From: Bacteroidia bacterium | GTDB taxonomy: Bacteria; Bacteroidota; Bacteroidia; UKL13-3 | Reading direction: 5' to 3' | Assembly (NCBI GenBank): GCA_025454875.1 | Contig: JALONP010000003.1 | Location: 1-64,000, forward strand | Length of the DNA stretch: 64,000 bases | Shown here: positions 18,674 to 29,922 of the stretch, in pieces | Numbering within the stretch: position 1 is the first letter of the stretch | Layout: each line of letters opens with the position of its first letter | Notes under the pieces: generated by a model | Databases searched by the model: none | Told to the model about the DNA's origin: nothing | What the model saw: only the letters and a program-made list of their open reading frames with translations | Program-made: the position numbers and the translations under genes

Positions 18674-21600
18674 TTACTCAAGTGTTAAATCAAGACCTAA
18701 GCCGCGTAACTCATGCACCAATACATTGAATGATTCAGGAATACCAGGTTGTGGTAGGTTATCACCTTTCACAATGGCTTCGTACGTTTTTGCACGTCCA
18801 ATAATATCATCCGACTTAATGGTTAGAATTTCTTGCAAGATATTGGCTGCTCCAAATGCTTCAAGCGCCCAAACCTCCATCTCACCAAAACGCTGACCTC
18901 CAAATTGGGCTTTACCACCCAAAGGTTGTTGCGTAATTAACGAGTATGGTCCGATTGAACGAGCGTGCATCTTATCGTCAACCATGTGGCCTAACTTAAG
19001 CATATAAATTACACCTACAGTTGTTGGCTGGTGGAAACGCTCGCCTGATAAACCATCATATAGGTAAGTTTTACCATACTCAGGAATACCCGCCTTGCGG
19101 CAATACTCAAGCATTTGCTCTTCGGTAGCACCATCAAAAATTGGCGTTGCAAACTTAACACCTAGCTCTTTAGCGGCCCAACCCATAACGGTTTCGTATA
19201 TCTGACCCAAGTTCATACGCGATGGTACACCCAATGGATTTAACACGATATCAACCGGTGTTCCGTCTTCTTGGAAAGGCAAATCTTCTTCACGCACAAT
19301 TCGTGCAACGATACCTTTATTTCCATGGCGACCAGCCATCTTATCCCCTACTTTCAACTTGCGTTTATTTGCAATATAAACCTTGGCTAATTTTAAGATA
19401 CCCGTTGGTAGCTCATCACCAACAGTGATAGCAAACTCCTTGCGTCTAAAATCAGCAACTTCTTGGTTTACGCGGTTTTTGTAGTTTGATAAAATTTGAC
19501 GAACAACTTCATTTTTATCAGCATCTGTAGTCCAGTTATTGGCATTGATATGCGTGTAGTCAATCTCATTCAAGTTTTTCATGGTAAATTTAGTTCCTTT
19601 ACCAATTAACTCTTCGTTGTACACATTAAACACACCTTGAGACGTTTTGCCAGTTAACACCGCAAACAATTTCTCTACCAACTGACCTTTAATTGCTTTG
19701 AGGTTTTTCTCATTCTCCTCTTGCAATTTGGCAATCTTGGCCTTGTCATCTGTTTTAGCAGCTTTTTCTTTTTTGCTGCGTGCGAATAACTTCTTATCAA
19801 TAACAACACCTGATGAAGATGGAGACGCTTTTAACGAAGCATCTTTCACATCACCTGCTTTGTCACCAAAGATAGCACGTAACAATTTTTCTTCAGGTGA
19901 AGGTTCTGTTTCTCCTTTAGGTGTAATTTTACCAATTAGGATATCTCCCTCACCAATTTCGCAACCAATGCGAATCAATCCATTCTCATCTAAGTTTTTG
20001 GTAGCATCTTCACTTACGTTTGGAATATCATTGGTTAATTCCTCTTCACCACGCTTGGTGTCGCGAACTTCCAACTCATACTCTGTAACGTGAATTGAGG
20101 TGAAGATATCTTCTTTTACTACCTTCTCAGAAATTACAATCGCATCCTCAAAATTGTATCCTTGCCAAGGCATAAATGCAACTTTTAAGTTACGTCCTAA
20201 AGCAAGTTCACCGCCTTGTGTAGCATATCCTTCGCATAATACCTGGCCTTTTTCAACCTTGTCGCCCTTGCGCACAATTGGCTTTAAGTTCACACAAGTA
20301 TTTTGGTTGGTTCTGCGGAATTTGATCAATTTGTATGTTTTAGTATCTGTACCAAAACTTACCAACTTATCTTGTTCTGTTTGTTCGTAGCGCACCACAA
20401 TCTCATTCGCATCTACATAATCTACCACTCCCTTGCCTTCAGCCACAATAAGTGTGCGTGAATCACGTGCAACTTTTCCTTCCAATCCTGTTCCAACAAC
20501 TGGAGCTTCTGGTCTCAACAAAGGCACCGCTTGGCGCTGCATGTTCGATCCCATCAAAGCACGGTTCGCATCGTTATGTTCAAGGAACGGAATTAATGAC
20601 GCAGCAATCGAAACGATTTGATTTGGTGCAATATCCATGTACTCAATCTTCTCGCCTTCCACCATTGGGAAGTCACCTTCAAAACGCGCTTTTACCTTAT
20701 TGCTGGCAAACATTCCTGTTTTCTCATCGTACTTCGAATCAGATTGTGCAATTGTTTTGCCCTCTTCGTCTTCAGCACTTAAGTATACAACAGGTTTATC
20801 AATACGTACTTTGCCTTCATCAACTTTTAAGTATGGGGTTTCGATGAAACCCATGCCATTGATTTTAGCATGAACACACAATGATGAAATCAAACCGATG
20901 TTTGGACCTTCAGGAGTTTCGATGGTACATAAACGACCATAGTGTGTATAATGCACGTCACGAACCTCAAATCCTGCACGGTCGCGGCTCAAACCACCAG
21001 GACCAAGGGCACTCATCCTACGCTTGTGCGTAATCTCTGCCAATGGATTGGTTTGATCCATGAACTGCGATAGTTGGTTGGTACCAAAAAACGAGTTGAT
21101 TACCGATGACAATGTTTTAGCGTTGATCAAATCGGTTGGTGTAAATACCTCGTTATCGCGAATATTCATACGCTCACGAATGGTACGGGCCATACGAGCC
21201 AAACCAACACCAAACTGTGCATACAATTGCTCTCCAACTGTACGAACACGTCTGTTACTTAAGTGGTCAATATCATCCACGTCTGCACGTGAATTACTCA
21301 ACTCAATTAAGTATTTAATAATCGCTACAATATCATCTTTGGTTAACACACGAACCTCTGATGAAGTTGTACGGTTTAACTTACGGTTAATACGGTAACG
21401 ACCTACTTCTCCCAAATCATAACGTTTGTCAGAGAAGAACAATTTATCTATCACACCACGAGCAGTTTCTTCATCTGGTGGATCTGCATTACGCAACTGG
21501 CGGTAAATATGCTCATGCGCTTCTTTACCACTGTTGGATGTATCTTTTTGTAGGGTATTTAAAATGATAGCGAAATCATTGTGACTCGATTCATTTTTAT

Positions 21601-22492
21601 GCAAGATGATTGTTTTTACATCTGCATCTGTAATCAAATCAATATGATCATCTTCTAAGATGGTATCGCGTTCAATGATTACCTCGTTACGTTCAATTGA
21701 CACTACCTCTCCAGTATCTTCATCCACAAAATCCTCAACCCAGGTTTTCAAAACCCTTGCTGCAAGTTTGCGGCCAACTACTTTCTTAAGTCCGCTTTTG
21801 CTCACCTTAACTTCTTCAGCCAAATCAAATAAATTCAAAATGTCTTTATCTGTTTCGAAGCCGATGGCACGAAGCAAAGTTGTTACTGGAAACTTCTTTT
21901 TACGATCGATGTAAGCATACATTACATTGTTTACATCGGTAGCAAATTCAATCCATGAACCTTTAAATGGAATAACCCTAGCTGAGTATAATTTGGTTCC
22001 ATTGGTATGGTAGCTTTGACCAAAAAATACGCCAGGCGAACGGTGCAACTGTGATACAATTACACGTTCAGCTCCATTAATTACGAAGGTTCCACTCGGA
22101 GTCATGTATGGGATAGTTCCCAAATACACATCTTGCACAATGGTTTGAAAATCTTCGTGCTCAGGATCGTTACATGAAAGTTTAAGTTTTGCTTTTAATG
22201 GAACGTTGTACGTTAAACCACGTTCAATACACTCATCAATGGTGTAGCGAGGAGGGTCAACGAAATAATCTAAAAATTCTAAAGTAAAAATGTTCCTTGT
22301 ATCCGAAATCGGAAAATTCTCCTGAAATACTTTGTAAAGCCCTTCATTCAAGCGGCTTTCTGATGTAGTGTCAAGTTGAAAAAACTCCTTGAAGGACTCA
22401 ACTTGTACATCTAAAAAATCAGGATAATCAATTACTTGTTTTACAGAAGCGAAATTGATTCTGTCTTCTGAGTGCATTTTTTTGTTAGCCAA
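18674..22492 (-). CDS. rpoB: DNA-directed RNA polymerase subunit beta
   Basis: Canonical RpoB motifs ([23 protein letters not shown]). Confidence 0.99.
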   Translation of the reverse strand: MANKKMHSEDRINFASVKQVIDYPDFLDVQVESFKEFFQLDTTSESRLNEGLYKVFQENFPISDTRNIFTLEFLDYFVDPPRYTIDECIERGLTYNVPLKAKLKLSCNDPEHEDFQTIVQDVYLGTIPYMTPSGTFVINGAERVIVSQLHRSPGVFFGQSYHTNGTKLYSARVIPFKGSWIEFATDVNNVMYAYIDRKKKFPVTTLLRAIGFETDKDILNLFDLAEEVKVSKSGLKKVVGRKLAARVLKTWVEDFVDEDTGEVVSIERNEVIIERDTILEDDHIDLITDADVKTIILHKNESSHNDFAIILNTLQKDTSNSGKEAHEHIYRQLRNADPPDEETARGVIDKLFFSDKRYDLGEVGRYRINRKLNRTTSSEVRVLTKDDIVAIIKYLIELSNSRADVDDIDHLSNRRVRTVGEQLYAQFGVGLARMARTIRERMNIRDNEVFTPTDLINAKTLSSVINSFFGTNQLSQFMDQTNPLAEITHKRRMSALGPGGLSRDRAGFEVRDVHYTHYGRLCTIETPEGPNIGLISSLCVHAKINGMGFIETPYLKVDEGKVRIDKPVVYLSAEDEEGKTIAQSDSKYDEKTGMFASNKVKARFEGDFPMVEGEKIEYMDIAPNQIVSIAASLIPFLEHNDANRALMGSNMQRQAVPLLRPEAPVVGTGLEGKVARDSRTLIVAEGKGVVDYVDANEIVVRYEQTEQDKLVSFGTDTKTYKLIKFRRTNQNTCVNLKPIVRKGDKVEKGQVLCEGYATQGGELALGRNLKVAFMPWQGYNFEDAIVISEKVVKEDIFTSIHVTEYELEVRDTKRGEEELTNDIPNVSEDATKNLDENGLIRIGCEIGEGDILIGKITPKGETEPSPEEKLLRAIFGDKAGDVKDASLKASPSSSGVVIDKKLFARSKKEKAAKTDDKAKIAKLQEENEKNLKAIKGQLVEKLFAVLTGKTSQGVFNVYNEELIGKGTKFTMKNLNEIDYTHINANNWTTDADKNEVVRQILSNYKNRVNQEVADFRRKEFAITVGDELPTGILKLAKVYIANKRKLKVGDKMAGRHGNKGIVARIVREEDLPFQEDGTPVDIVLNPLGVPSRMNLGQIYETVMGWAAKELGVKFATPIFDGATEEQMLEYCRKAGIPEYGKTYLYDGLSGERFHQPTTVGVIYMLKLGHMVDDKMHARSIGPYSLITQQPLGGKAQFGGQRFGEMEVWALEAFGAANILQEILTIKSDDIIGRAKTYEAIVKGDNLPQPGIPESFNVLVHELRGLGLDLTLE

Positions 22493-22545
22493 GGGAATAT
22501 TGGTTTATGGTTATGAATCGATTATCAATTCGTATAAATAGAAAA

Positions 22546-22572
22546 TTGACCCACGGCCGAAGCCGGGGTCAA
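22546..22572. repeat. Hairpin in rplL-rpoB gap
   Basis: TTGACCC(A)CGGC-CGAA-GCCGGGGTCAA, 11-bp stem with one bulge. Confidence 0.85.
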
Positions 22573-22597
22573 ATAGGGTTTTAAGTGTCCTTTCGGA

Positions 22598-22978
22598 TTA
22601 CTTAAGTTCAACCTCTGCTCCAGCTTCAGTAAGCTTAGCTTTTAGGTCTTCAGCAGTAGCTTTGTCTACACCTTCTTTAACAGGTTTTGGAGCACCATCT
22701 ACTAATTCTTTAGCTTCTTTCAAGCCTAAACCGGTAAGGTCTTTTACTACTTTTACAACGTTTAATTTAGCTGCACCTGCATTTTTCAGGATTACATCAA
22801 ACGTTGATTTTTCAGCAGCAGCTTCACCTGCGCCTGCAGCAGCAGCCGGAGCGGCAACAGCAACTGCAGCAGCAGCTGGCTCAATACCGTATTCGTCTTT
22901 AAGGATGGTTGCTAATTCGTTAACTTCTTTCACTGATAAGTTTACCAACTGTTCAGCGAATGCTTTTAAATCTGCCAT
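22598..22978 (-). CDS. rplL: 50S ribosomal protein L7/L12
   Basis: [27 protein letters not shown]. Confidence 0.99.
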   Translation of the reverse strand: MADLKAFAEQLVNLSVKEVNELATILKDEYGIEPAAAAVAVAAPAAAAGAGEAAAEKSTFDVILKNAGAAKLNVVKVVKDLTGLGLKEAKELVDGAPKPVKEGVDKATAEDLKAKLTEAGAEVELK

Positions 22979-22982
22979 TGTT

Positions 22983-23441
22983 TTAAAATTTAATTGTTAT
23001 TGTTTGTGATTGCAACAATCCGATTACTTCACCAATCAATTCTTGTTTTGATTTCAACTTAATCAAAGCCTCTAATTGATCATCACCAATAAACACATCA
23101 GAATCGATATAAGCACCTTTTAAAGCAGGAACTGTGTCCTTTTTTCTGAAGTCCTTAATCACTTTTGCAGGCGATTTGCTATCGGTAGCAAACATCAAAG
23201 CAGTATTTCCTTTTAAGGTATCAACCAATTTGCTGTAATCTTTGCTCGAGCGCTCAAGTGCCTTTTCGATTAAAGTGTTTTTAGCCACTTCCATCTCTAT
23301 ACCGTTCTTGAACAGCTCACGTCTGAGTGCACTGGTTTTTTCAGCGTTCAAACCGGCCACATCAGTTACATAAATGAAGTTGTACTCATTAAACTTTTGA
23401 GTCAACATCTCAATAATTTCTCCTTTTTGTTCTTTGTTCAT
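22983..23441 (-). CDS. rplJ: 50S ribosomal protein L10
   Basis: Position in operon; L10-like sequence. Confidence 0.97.
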   Translation of the reverse strand: MNKEQKGEIIEMLTQKFNEYNFIYVTDVAGLNAEKTSALRRELFKNGIEMEVAKNTLIEKALERSSKDYSKLVDTLKGNTALMFATDSKSPAKVIKDFRKKDTVPALKGAYIDSDVFIGDDQLEALIKLKSKQELIGEVIGLLQSQTITIKF

Positions 23442-23453
23442 AACTGTATGTGA

Positions 23454-24152
23454 TTAAATACCCGGAACTGATTTAGTATCTACTGCCACGCCAGGACTCA
23501 TCGTACTTGAAAGGCTAATCCCCTTGAAGTAAGTTCCTTTTGCAGATGATGGTTTTAGTTTGGCAATGGTTTGAATTAACTCAACTGCGTTTTCAGCAAG
23601 TTTTTCAGGGGCAAATGAAGCCTTACCAATTGAGGTATGGATTGCGCCTTCTTTGTCCACTTTAAAATCGATTTTACCTGCTTTTACTTCCTTAACGGTT
23701 TTTCCGATATCGGTAGTAACGGTACCTGATTTAGGATTAGGCATCAAATTACGCGGACCCAACACTTTACCCAATTTACCCAATTTAGCCATTACGTTAG
23801 GTTGCGTAACAATAATATCGATATCAACCCAACCACCTTCGATTTTTTGGATGTATTCATCCAATCCAACGTGGTCAGCACCTGCTGCTTTTGCTTCAGC
23901 TTCTTTATCAGGAGTTACCAAAGCCAATACACGTACTTCTTTACCAGTACCATGTGGCAACGATACAACACCCCTCACCATTTGGTTTGCTTTTTTAGGA
24001 TCTACCCCCAAACGAATATCAATATCAACAGATGAATCAAACTTTGTATATGAAATTTCTTTCATAAGTTTGGTGGCATCGTTCAAAGTATATTGTTTGT
24101 TGGAATCAATCTTAGCTAACGCTGCTTTTCTTTTTTTACTAATCTTAGCCAT
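23454..24152 (-). CDS. rplA: 50S ribosomal protein L1
   Basis: [19 protein letters not shown]. Confidence 0.99.
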   Translation of the reverse strand: MAKISKKRKAALAKIDSNKQYTLNDATKLMKEISYTKFDSSVDIDIRLGVDPKKANQMVRGVVSLPHGTGKEVRVLALVTPDKEAEAKAAGADHVGLDEYIQKIEGGWVDIDIIVTQPNVMAKLGKLGKVLGPRNLMPNPKSGTVTTDIGKTVKEVKAGKIDFKVDKEGAIHTSIGKASFAPEKLAENAVELIQTIAKLKPSSAKGTYFKGISLSSTMSPGVAVDTKSVPGI

Positions 24153-24163
24153 GTTAATTCTAA

Positions 24164-24613
24164 TTATATTTTTACTTCAAAAGGTGCATCACCCGTAACT
24201 GTGATACCCATACTTCTTGCTGAACCTGCAACCATTTTCATGGCTGATTCTACTTTCCAGCAGTTCATGTCTTGCATTTTTTCTTCTGCAATCTTACGAA
24301 CTTGATCCCAAGTAACTGAACCTGCCTTTTTGCGGTTCGATTCTGCAGACCCTTTTGCTGCTTTCGATGCTTCCAATAATTGTGAAGCCACTGGAGGCGT
24401 TTTAATCACAAAGTCGAACGACTTGTCGCTGTAAACTGAAATTACAACCGGTAAAACTTTTCCTGCCTTATCTTGAGTTCTTGCATTGAATTGCTTGCAA
24501 AACTCCATAATGTTTACTCCCTTCGAACCCAAAGCAGGTCCAATTGGAGGGGCCGGGTTAGCTGCTCCACCTTTAATTTGTAATTTGATAAACCCTGATA
24601 ACTCTTTAGCCAT
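24164..24613 (-). CDS. rplK: 50S ribosomal protein L11
   Basis: [31 protein letters not shown]. Confidence 0.99.
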   Translation of the reverse strand: MAKELSGFIKLQIKGGAANPAPPIGPALGSKGVNIMEFCKQFNARTQDKAGKVLPVVISVYSDKSFDFVIKTPPVASQLLEASKAAKGSAESNRKKAGSVTWDQVRKIAEEKMQDMNCWKVESAMKMVAGSARSMGITVTGDAPFEVKI

Positions 24614-24666
24614 ATGCTTTACTATTTAAGCAGGTTTCCCTACTCGTGATTATTGATTATTGACAA

Positions 24667-25218
24667 TTAACTTTCTTTCTCTACTTGTACAAAGTTCAAT
24701 TCGAGCGGTGTTACCCTTCCGAATATTTTCACCATTACTTTCAATTTCTTACGGTCGTCCATCACCTCTTCAATCGTTCCCGAAAATCCGCTGAACGGAC
24801 CATCATTCACTTTTACTGTTTCACCAACTAAGAAAGGCTCCACTAATGTTTCACCCTGCTCAGCAATCTCATCAAAGGTTCCCAAAATACGGTTCACTTC
24901 TGATTGACGAAGCGGTGTAGGTGTTTTACCTCCTAGAAATCCAACAACACCATTAATGGTTTCGATCGTATGTGGGACCTCACCAATTAACTCTGCTTGA
25001 ATCATGATGTAACCAGGGAAATAGCTCTTTTCTTTCGAGGTTTTTTTCCCGTTCTTAATGGCGAACACCTTTTCTGTAGGAATCAAAATTTGGGGTACAT
25101 GAACCAATAGGCCCAAACGCTCCAATTCTGTTTCAATTTGAGCCTTCACCTTCTTTTCTTGTCCGGTGATTGCTCTTACTACGTACCATTTATATTGTTC
25201 CTGACTCATTGTAACCAT
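24667..25218 (-). CDS. nusG: Transcription termination/antitermination protein NusG
   Basis: KWYVVRAITGQEKKVK; FPGYIMIQ; VNDGPFSGFSGTIEEV. Confidence 0.97.
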   Translation of the reverse strand: MVTMSQEQYKWYVVRAITGQEKKVKAQIETELERLGLLVHVPQILIPTEKVFAIKNGKKTSKEKSYFPGYIMIQAELIGEVPHTIETINGVVGFLGGKTPTPLRQSEVNRILGTFDEIAEQGETLVEPFLVGETVKVNDGPFSGFSGTIEEVMDDRKKLKVMVKIFGRVTPLELNFVQVEKES

Positions 25219-25236
25219 GTATTGTATCGTTGAGTA

Positions 25237-25434
25237 TTAAGCTTGAAAAATTTGGTAAAAAAAGCCAAGCGAACCGCTACTGATGATATCAATTACGTAG
25301 ATCACCAATGCAATTAATAACGATGCTACCATTACGATAATGGTACTCTCTTGCAAAGATTCCCATGTTGGCCATGAAACCTTATTTACCAACTCATCAG
25401 TCGACAATTTTATATACTCTCTGATTTTGTTCAT
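25237..25434 (-). CDS. secE: Preprotein translocase subunit SecE
   Basis: Short single-TM protein between nusG and tRNA-Trp; ELVNKVSWPTWESLQESTIIVMV. Confidence 0.93.
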   Translation of the reverse strand: MNKIREYIKLSTDELVNKVSWPTWESLQESTIIVMVASLLIALVIYVIDIISSGSLGFFYQIFQA

Positions 25435-25452
25435 GTGTTATTCATTACGTTG

Positions 25453-25524
25453 CACGGACACAAGGATTCGAACCCTGATCAAAGGTTTTGGAGACCTCTA
25501 TTCTACCATTGAACTATGTCCGTG
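25453..25524 (-). tRNA. tRNA-Trp (CCA)
   Basis: Cloverleaf CACGGAC...GTCTCCAAAAC...GTCCGTG. Confidence 0.95.
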
Positions 25525-25585
25525 TATTTAGACACCAAATGTTGGCTAGGTTACCTGCCAACATTCAGTATCTAAAGTGATTTAA

Positions 25586-26759
25586 TTATTCTAAGATTTC
25601 AGTTACCTGACCTGCACCAATTGTACGGCCACCTTCACGAATCGCAAAACGCAAGTTTTTCTCCATCGCGATAGGCGCAATCAATTGAACAGTTACAGTT
25701 ACGTTATCACCAGGCATAATCATTTCTACGCCTTCACCCAATTGCATCTCTCCAGTAACGTCAGTTGTACGGAAGTAGAATTGTGGGCGGTATTTGTTAA
25801 AGAATGGAGTGTGACGTCCACCTTCGTCTTTTGACAATACGTAAACCTCAGCTTTAAATTTAGTGTGAGGAGTAACTGAACCTGGCTTGCAAATAACCAT
25901 ACCTCTACGGATAGCTTCTTTGTCAACACCACGTAACAATAAACCTACGTTGTCACCTGCTTCACCACGGTCCAAAATCTTACGGAACATCTCAACACCG
26001 GTAATAACTGAAGTTAATTTTTCAGCACCTAAACCAATAATTTCTACTGGATCGTTGGTGTTGATGATACCACGCTCGATACGACCTGTTGCTACAGTTC
26101 CACGACCAGTGATCGAGAACACATCTTCTACTGGCATCAAGAATGGAAGTTCAGTTGCGCGAGGAGGAACTGGAATGTAAGTATCTACTGCATTCATCAA
26201 TTCCATAATTTTTTCTACCCATTTAGCATCTCCATTCAGACCACCCAAAGCAGAACCGCGGATAATTGGAATTTCATCACCAGGGAATTCATATTTGTTC
26301 AACAAATCGCGGATTTCCATCTCAACGATTTCTAACAATTCTTGATCATCAACCATGTCCACTTTGTTCATGAACACAACCTACTTGGCGAGCCAAAAGG
26401 ATATGCTCACGAGTTTGTGGCATTGGTCCGTCTGTTGAAGCTACCACCAAGATAGCACCGTCCATTTGAGCAGCACCAGTAACCATGTTTTTCACATAGT
26501 CAGCGTGACCTGGACAGTCAACGTGCGCGTAGTGGCGGTTAGCTGTTGCGTATTCTACGTGAGCAGTATTGATGGTAATACCACGCTCTTTTTCTTCTGG
26601 AGCAGAGTCGATTGAATCAAACGAACGTGCTTCAGACAAACCTGCGTCTGATAATACTTTAGTAATAGCAGCAGTCAAGGTAGTTTTACCATGATCTACG
26701 TGACCGATTGTTCCAATGTTTACGTGTGGTTTACTGCGGTCAAATTTTTCTTTAGCCAT
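25586..26759 (-). pseudogene. tuf: Elongation factor Tu, frameshifted (two ORFs 26349-26759 and 25586-26377)
   Basis: N-terminal ORF runs to ...HILLARQVG then [10 protein letters not shown]-terminal ORF resumes at [11 protein letters not shown]. About 14 nt encoding the usual VPxIV are absent. Confidence 0.95.
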
Positions 26760-26935
26760 AGTTTTTAAAAGTTAAATTTATTTTTATTGATATTGGTTTC
26801 ACTTTCTTATTGCTCCGCTTTATTTGAGCAACCTATCTTTCTTCTCTAACAAGTTTAGTCCACCCCAAGGCAGACTTTCCCATTCACAATCTCTTTTAAT
26901 GCCTTCCAACCCTACCATTCTTTCCCATAACTAGA

Positions 26936-27006
<71 letters not shown>

Positions 27007-27049
27007 ATGAAGCAGTACACTCGGTAAGTATACTCTTGCTCTTTCGAGC

Positions 27050-27120
27050 GGGAGACGATCCCGATAGCTATCGGGACGAACCCGCAACTTGTTTGACAAG
27101 TCTAGCTAATCTGACCAACT
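27050..27120 (-). pseudogene. tRNA-like relic with palindrome in its T-arm
   Basis: AGTTGGTCAGATTAGCTAGACTTGTCAAACAAGTTGCGGGTTCG[TCCCGATAGCTATCGGGA]TCGTCTCCCGC; shares its 3' part with the neighbouring tRNA-Gly. Confidence 0.6.
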
Positions 27121-27133
27121 CTTGCTCTTTCGA

Positions 27134-27205
27134 GCGGGAGACGAGGCTCGAACCCGCGACCTACAGCTTGGAAGGCTGTCGCTCTACCAACTGAGCTACT
27201 CCCGC
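27134..27205 (-). tRNA. tRNA-Gly (TCC)
   Basis: GCGGGAGTAGCTCAGTTGG...CCTTCCAAGC...CTCCCGC. Confidence 0.95.
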
Positions 27206-27242
27206 ATAAATGTGAAATGCCTTTTGGATGGGATAAACAAGT

Positions 27243-27322
27243 GGGGAGAGAAGGATTCGAACCTTCGAAGCTCTCGCAACGGATTTACAGTCCGTCCCAT
27301 TTGGCCGCTCTGGAATCTCCCC
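27243..27322 (-). tRNA. tRNA-Tyr (GTA)
   Basis: GGGGAGATTCCAGAGCGG...GACTGTAAATC...CTCTCCCC, long variable arm. Confidence 0.95.
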
Positions 27323-27380
27323 AAGATGTTTCGTTGTTGTATTGTCTACGCTAACGACTTCCAAAATACATACACAAAGA

Positions 27381-27452
27381 GCCACTTGCCGGAATCGAAC
27401 CAGCGACCTACTGATTACAAATCAGTTGCTCTACCAGCTGAGCTAAAGTGGC
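27381..27452 (-). tRNA. tRNA-Thr (TGT)
   Basis: GCCACTTTAGCTCAGCTGG...GATTTGTAATC...AAGTGGC. Confidence 0.95.
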
Positions 27453-27597
27453 TTGTTAAACTTAAAATTGACTGAAGCTATAGCTAGTGCTAAGCCTTTT
27501 CAAATCAACTTTTTACAAGTTTTCTTGGTATTATTTTTTGTAAAAAAAGAACTTAAAACTCATGCAATCTTTACATGCCTCTTGTAAAAAAGGACTG

Positions 27598-27628
27598 CAA
27601 ATGTAGTGCTTTACACGAGTATTTCAAG
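27598..27628 (-). promoter_or_regulatory. Candidate Bacteroidota promoter for the tRNA-tuf operon
   Basis: Minus strand CTTG-N19-TACATTTG, matching the TTTG-N19-21-TAnnTTTG consensus, ~145 bp upstream of tRNA-Thr(TGT). Confidence 0.6.
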
Positions 27629-27803
27629 TTGGAAGCAAAAAAAGTTTCGAAAAACTTTTTATTTAAAGTGGAAGCGTAACAGGGCCGCAATATGTGGGCA
27701 AGAATTGAATTGGCAAAATTTATTTTAAGGAGAATTGATTTTCAGCGAAAAAAATTAGAGCAGAGCACAAAAGGTTGAAGTGCGCCCTGCTCTGCTGATT
27801 GTA

Positions 27804-28109
27804 CTAACTCGATTTGGCAACAAGTCTATCTTTATGCTTTTTTACTTGTGCAATCACCTTATCCAATACTATATCTGTGGCTGCCTCAAAGGTAGAAGCA
27901 TGTTCTTTGGCAAACAAATCAGTTCCGTTTAAATTTAATTTCACCTCCACCGCTTTGTTCTCTTTTTCAGAATCCTTTTCTAGCCTTAAGTACACATCAG
28001 CACTTTTGATACCCGGGTGGAATGTATTAACCTTTTCAATTTTATGTTTGATAAAAGCCAACAACTTAATGTCGGCATCAAAATGAATGGATTGGATGTC
28101 TACTTTCAT
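27804..28109 (-). CDS. hpf: Ribosome hibernation-promoting factor (start moved to MKVDIQ)
   Basis: MKVDIQSIHFDADIKLLAFIKHKIEKVNTF..., HPF/RaiA family. Confidence 0.88.
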   Translation of the reverse strand: MKVDIQSIHFDADIKLLAFIKHKIEKVNTFHPGIKSADVYLRLEKDSEKENKAVEVKLNLNGTDLFAKEHASTFEAATDIVLDKVIAQVKKHKDRLVAKSS

Positions 28110-28191
28110 ATTTTTTTTGCATTTTGTGAATCCGTAAGCTCTGCCTGTCATCAAAACTTAACCGATTCTATTTTCAATTATAAACGACAGG

Positions 28192-29115
28192 TTAAGCACG
28201 TGGGTGCTTATTTTGATGAATCTTCTTCAACCTTTCAATGCTATTGTGCGTATACACTTGGGTTGCCGCTAAGTTTGCATGTCCCAACAACTCCTTTATT
28301 GCATTTAAATCAGCACCATTATTGAGTAAATGTGTTGCAAATGTATGCCGCAGGACATGCGGACTTCTTTTTTCAATTGAAGTAACCATCGTTAAATATT
28401 TTTTTACCACCAAGTACACCAACTTTGGGTAAAGCGGCATACCCGCTTCGGTCACCAACAAATGTGTCTGAGGCATTTGAAGCGACTCTTTCAAAGCAAC
28501 AAATTCCGTTATTGCTCCCAACAATTCTTTGTGAATTGGAATAATGCGCTCCTTATTTCGTTTACCCAATACCTTTAACACCTGCTTTCCCCAATCAATA
28601 CTTGAATGCTGCAATCCTATTAACTCAGACAAGCGCATCCCTGTTCCATAAAATAACATCAATATTAAACGGTCGCGTTGCCCTGTATAATCTGAGTTAA
28701 AGTAAACTCCTTCCTTATTGCCCTTGCTATCATCATCCATCAATGCTTGCATTGGTTTTTCCTCAACAAAAACAGGTAATCTTTTTTCCATTTTAGGAGG
28801 TTGTACTTTAGCTAATGGATTACGCTGCACAACACCTTCTTTACGCAAAAAAGCGAAAAACGTTTTAAGTGCTGAGAGTTTACGAGCAACTGAACGGGCA
28901 GAAACAGCATCACCCATTAATTCAACCAACCAACTCCGAATCATCTGATGACCTATTTGTTCAACAGCGTTTACTTCGTATTGCTCCAATATAAATTCTT
29001 GAAATTGGGTTAAATCGTTTAAATAGGCCGCTACAGTATGCTTTGAACTTCGTTTTTCGAAAGTTAGGTAGTTAATAAAATTGGAAATATGCGTTGCCAA
29101 CATACCTTCTGCCAA
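28192..29115 (-). CDS. Tyrosine recombinase XerC/XerD family
   Basis: R..H.LRHTFATHLLNNGADLNAIKELLGHANLAATQVYTH catalytic region. Confidence 0.95.
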   Translation of the reverse strand: MAEGMLATHISNFINYLTFEKRSSKHTVAAYLNDLTQFQEFILEQYEVNAVEQIGHQMIRSWLVELMGDAVSARSVARKLSALKTFFAFLRKEGVVQRNPLAKVQPPKMEKRLPVFVEEKPMQALMDDDSKGNKEGVYFNSDYTGQRDRLILMLFYGTGMRLSELIGLQHSSIDWGKQVLKVLGKRNKERIIPIHKELLGAITEFVALKESLQMPQTHLLVTEAGMPLYPKLVYLVVKKYLTMVTSIEKRSPHVLRHTFATHLLNNGADLNAIKELLGHANLAATQVYTHNSIERLKKIHQNKHPRA

Positions 29116-29559
29116 TAGTGGTTACCAAATATAAAAACTTATTTGATAAAATAAAGCACATTTTTAGGGGTTATGGCCCAGTAATCCAATCTAAAATTGC
29201 ACCCAAAAACTTTACTTAATAAATTTGAGGGTTTGCGTCTTATCATTTATATAAATAATTAAAAAATAGACGACTTGTGGCAATGTTTCAATATTGATAG
29301 TGCCTGGGATTTATTGTTTGCACTTCTGCACTTTGTATGCTTAGGATTTAGCCAACATAATTTCAGATTTTGAGAGTTGCTACACCAGTTAATATTTGGT
29401 TACATGCAATTGTTAACTCATCGGTGGCTGATCATACTACTTGATTGGGCACAAGAGCTTTCTTTATATGGCTTTCGATGCATCTTTGGAAATCTTTTGG
29501 CCGTTACGAGAGGATGCAGATATAAGAATCCCTCAATTTGAAAATCTTAACGCACAAAA

Positions 29560-29583
29560 AAACCTGCCTAAACAGGCAGGTTT
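29560..29583 (-). terminator. Terminator downstream of rpsU
   Basis: AAACCTGCCT-AAAC-AGGCAGGTTT, T tract on minus strand. Confidence 0.85.
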
Positions 29584-29606
29584 CAATTTATTATCAAGAA
29601 AGCAGA

Positions 29607-29804
29607 TTACATCCCAGCTTCTTCTCGTTGTAGTTTAAGTTTGTAAGAAGCGCGAATATTTTGTTGGCGCTTTTTAATACAAGGTTTAGTGAACGACTGA
29701 CGCTCGCGAAGTTCCTTCACAACCCCAGTTTTTTCAAACTTCTTTTTAAACTTCTTAAGTGCTCTGTCTAATGATTCGTTTTCTTTTACGTTTACATAGA
29801 TCAT
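29607..29804 (-). CDS. rpsU: 30S ribosomal protein S21
   Basis: ENESLDRALKKFKKKFEKTGVVKELRERQSFTKP. Confidence 0.97.
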   Translation of the reverse strand: MIYVNVKENESLDRALKKFKKKFEKTGVVKELRERQSFTKPCIKKRQQNIRASYKLKLQREEAGM

Positions 29805-29922
29805 ATTAATTCACCTCCTTTCCTTTAGTCTCCTTTAGATTTTATTGTTAAAGGGACGGCAAAAGTAATCCAAATAAGTTGTTACACAAATTTTTTATCG
29901 AAATGAGCTTGCCTTCGTTTTG

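Noticed and set aside
14473-22662. Many + strand ORFs antisense to rpoC/rpoB
   Set aside because: Shadow ORFs opposite highly conserved genes
29441-29638. 65-aa + strand ORF upstream of the rpsU 3' end
   Set aside because: Crosses the rpsU terminator and the rpsU 3' end; no coding support
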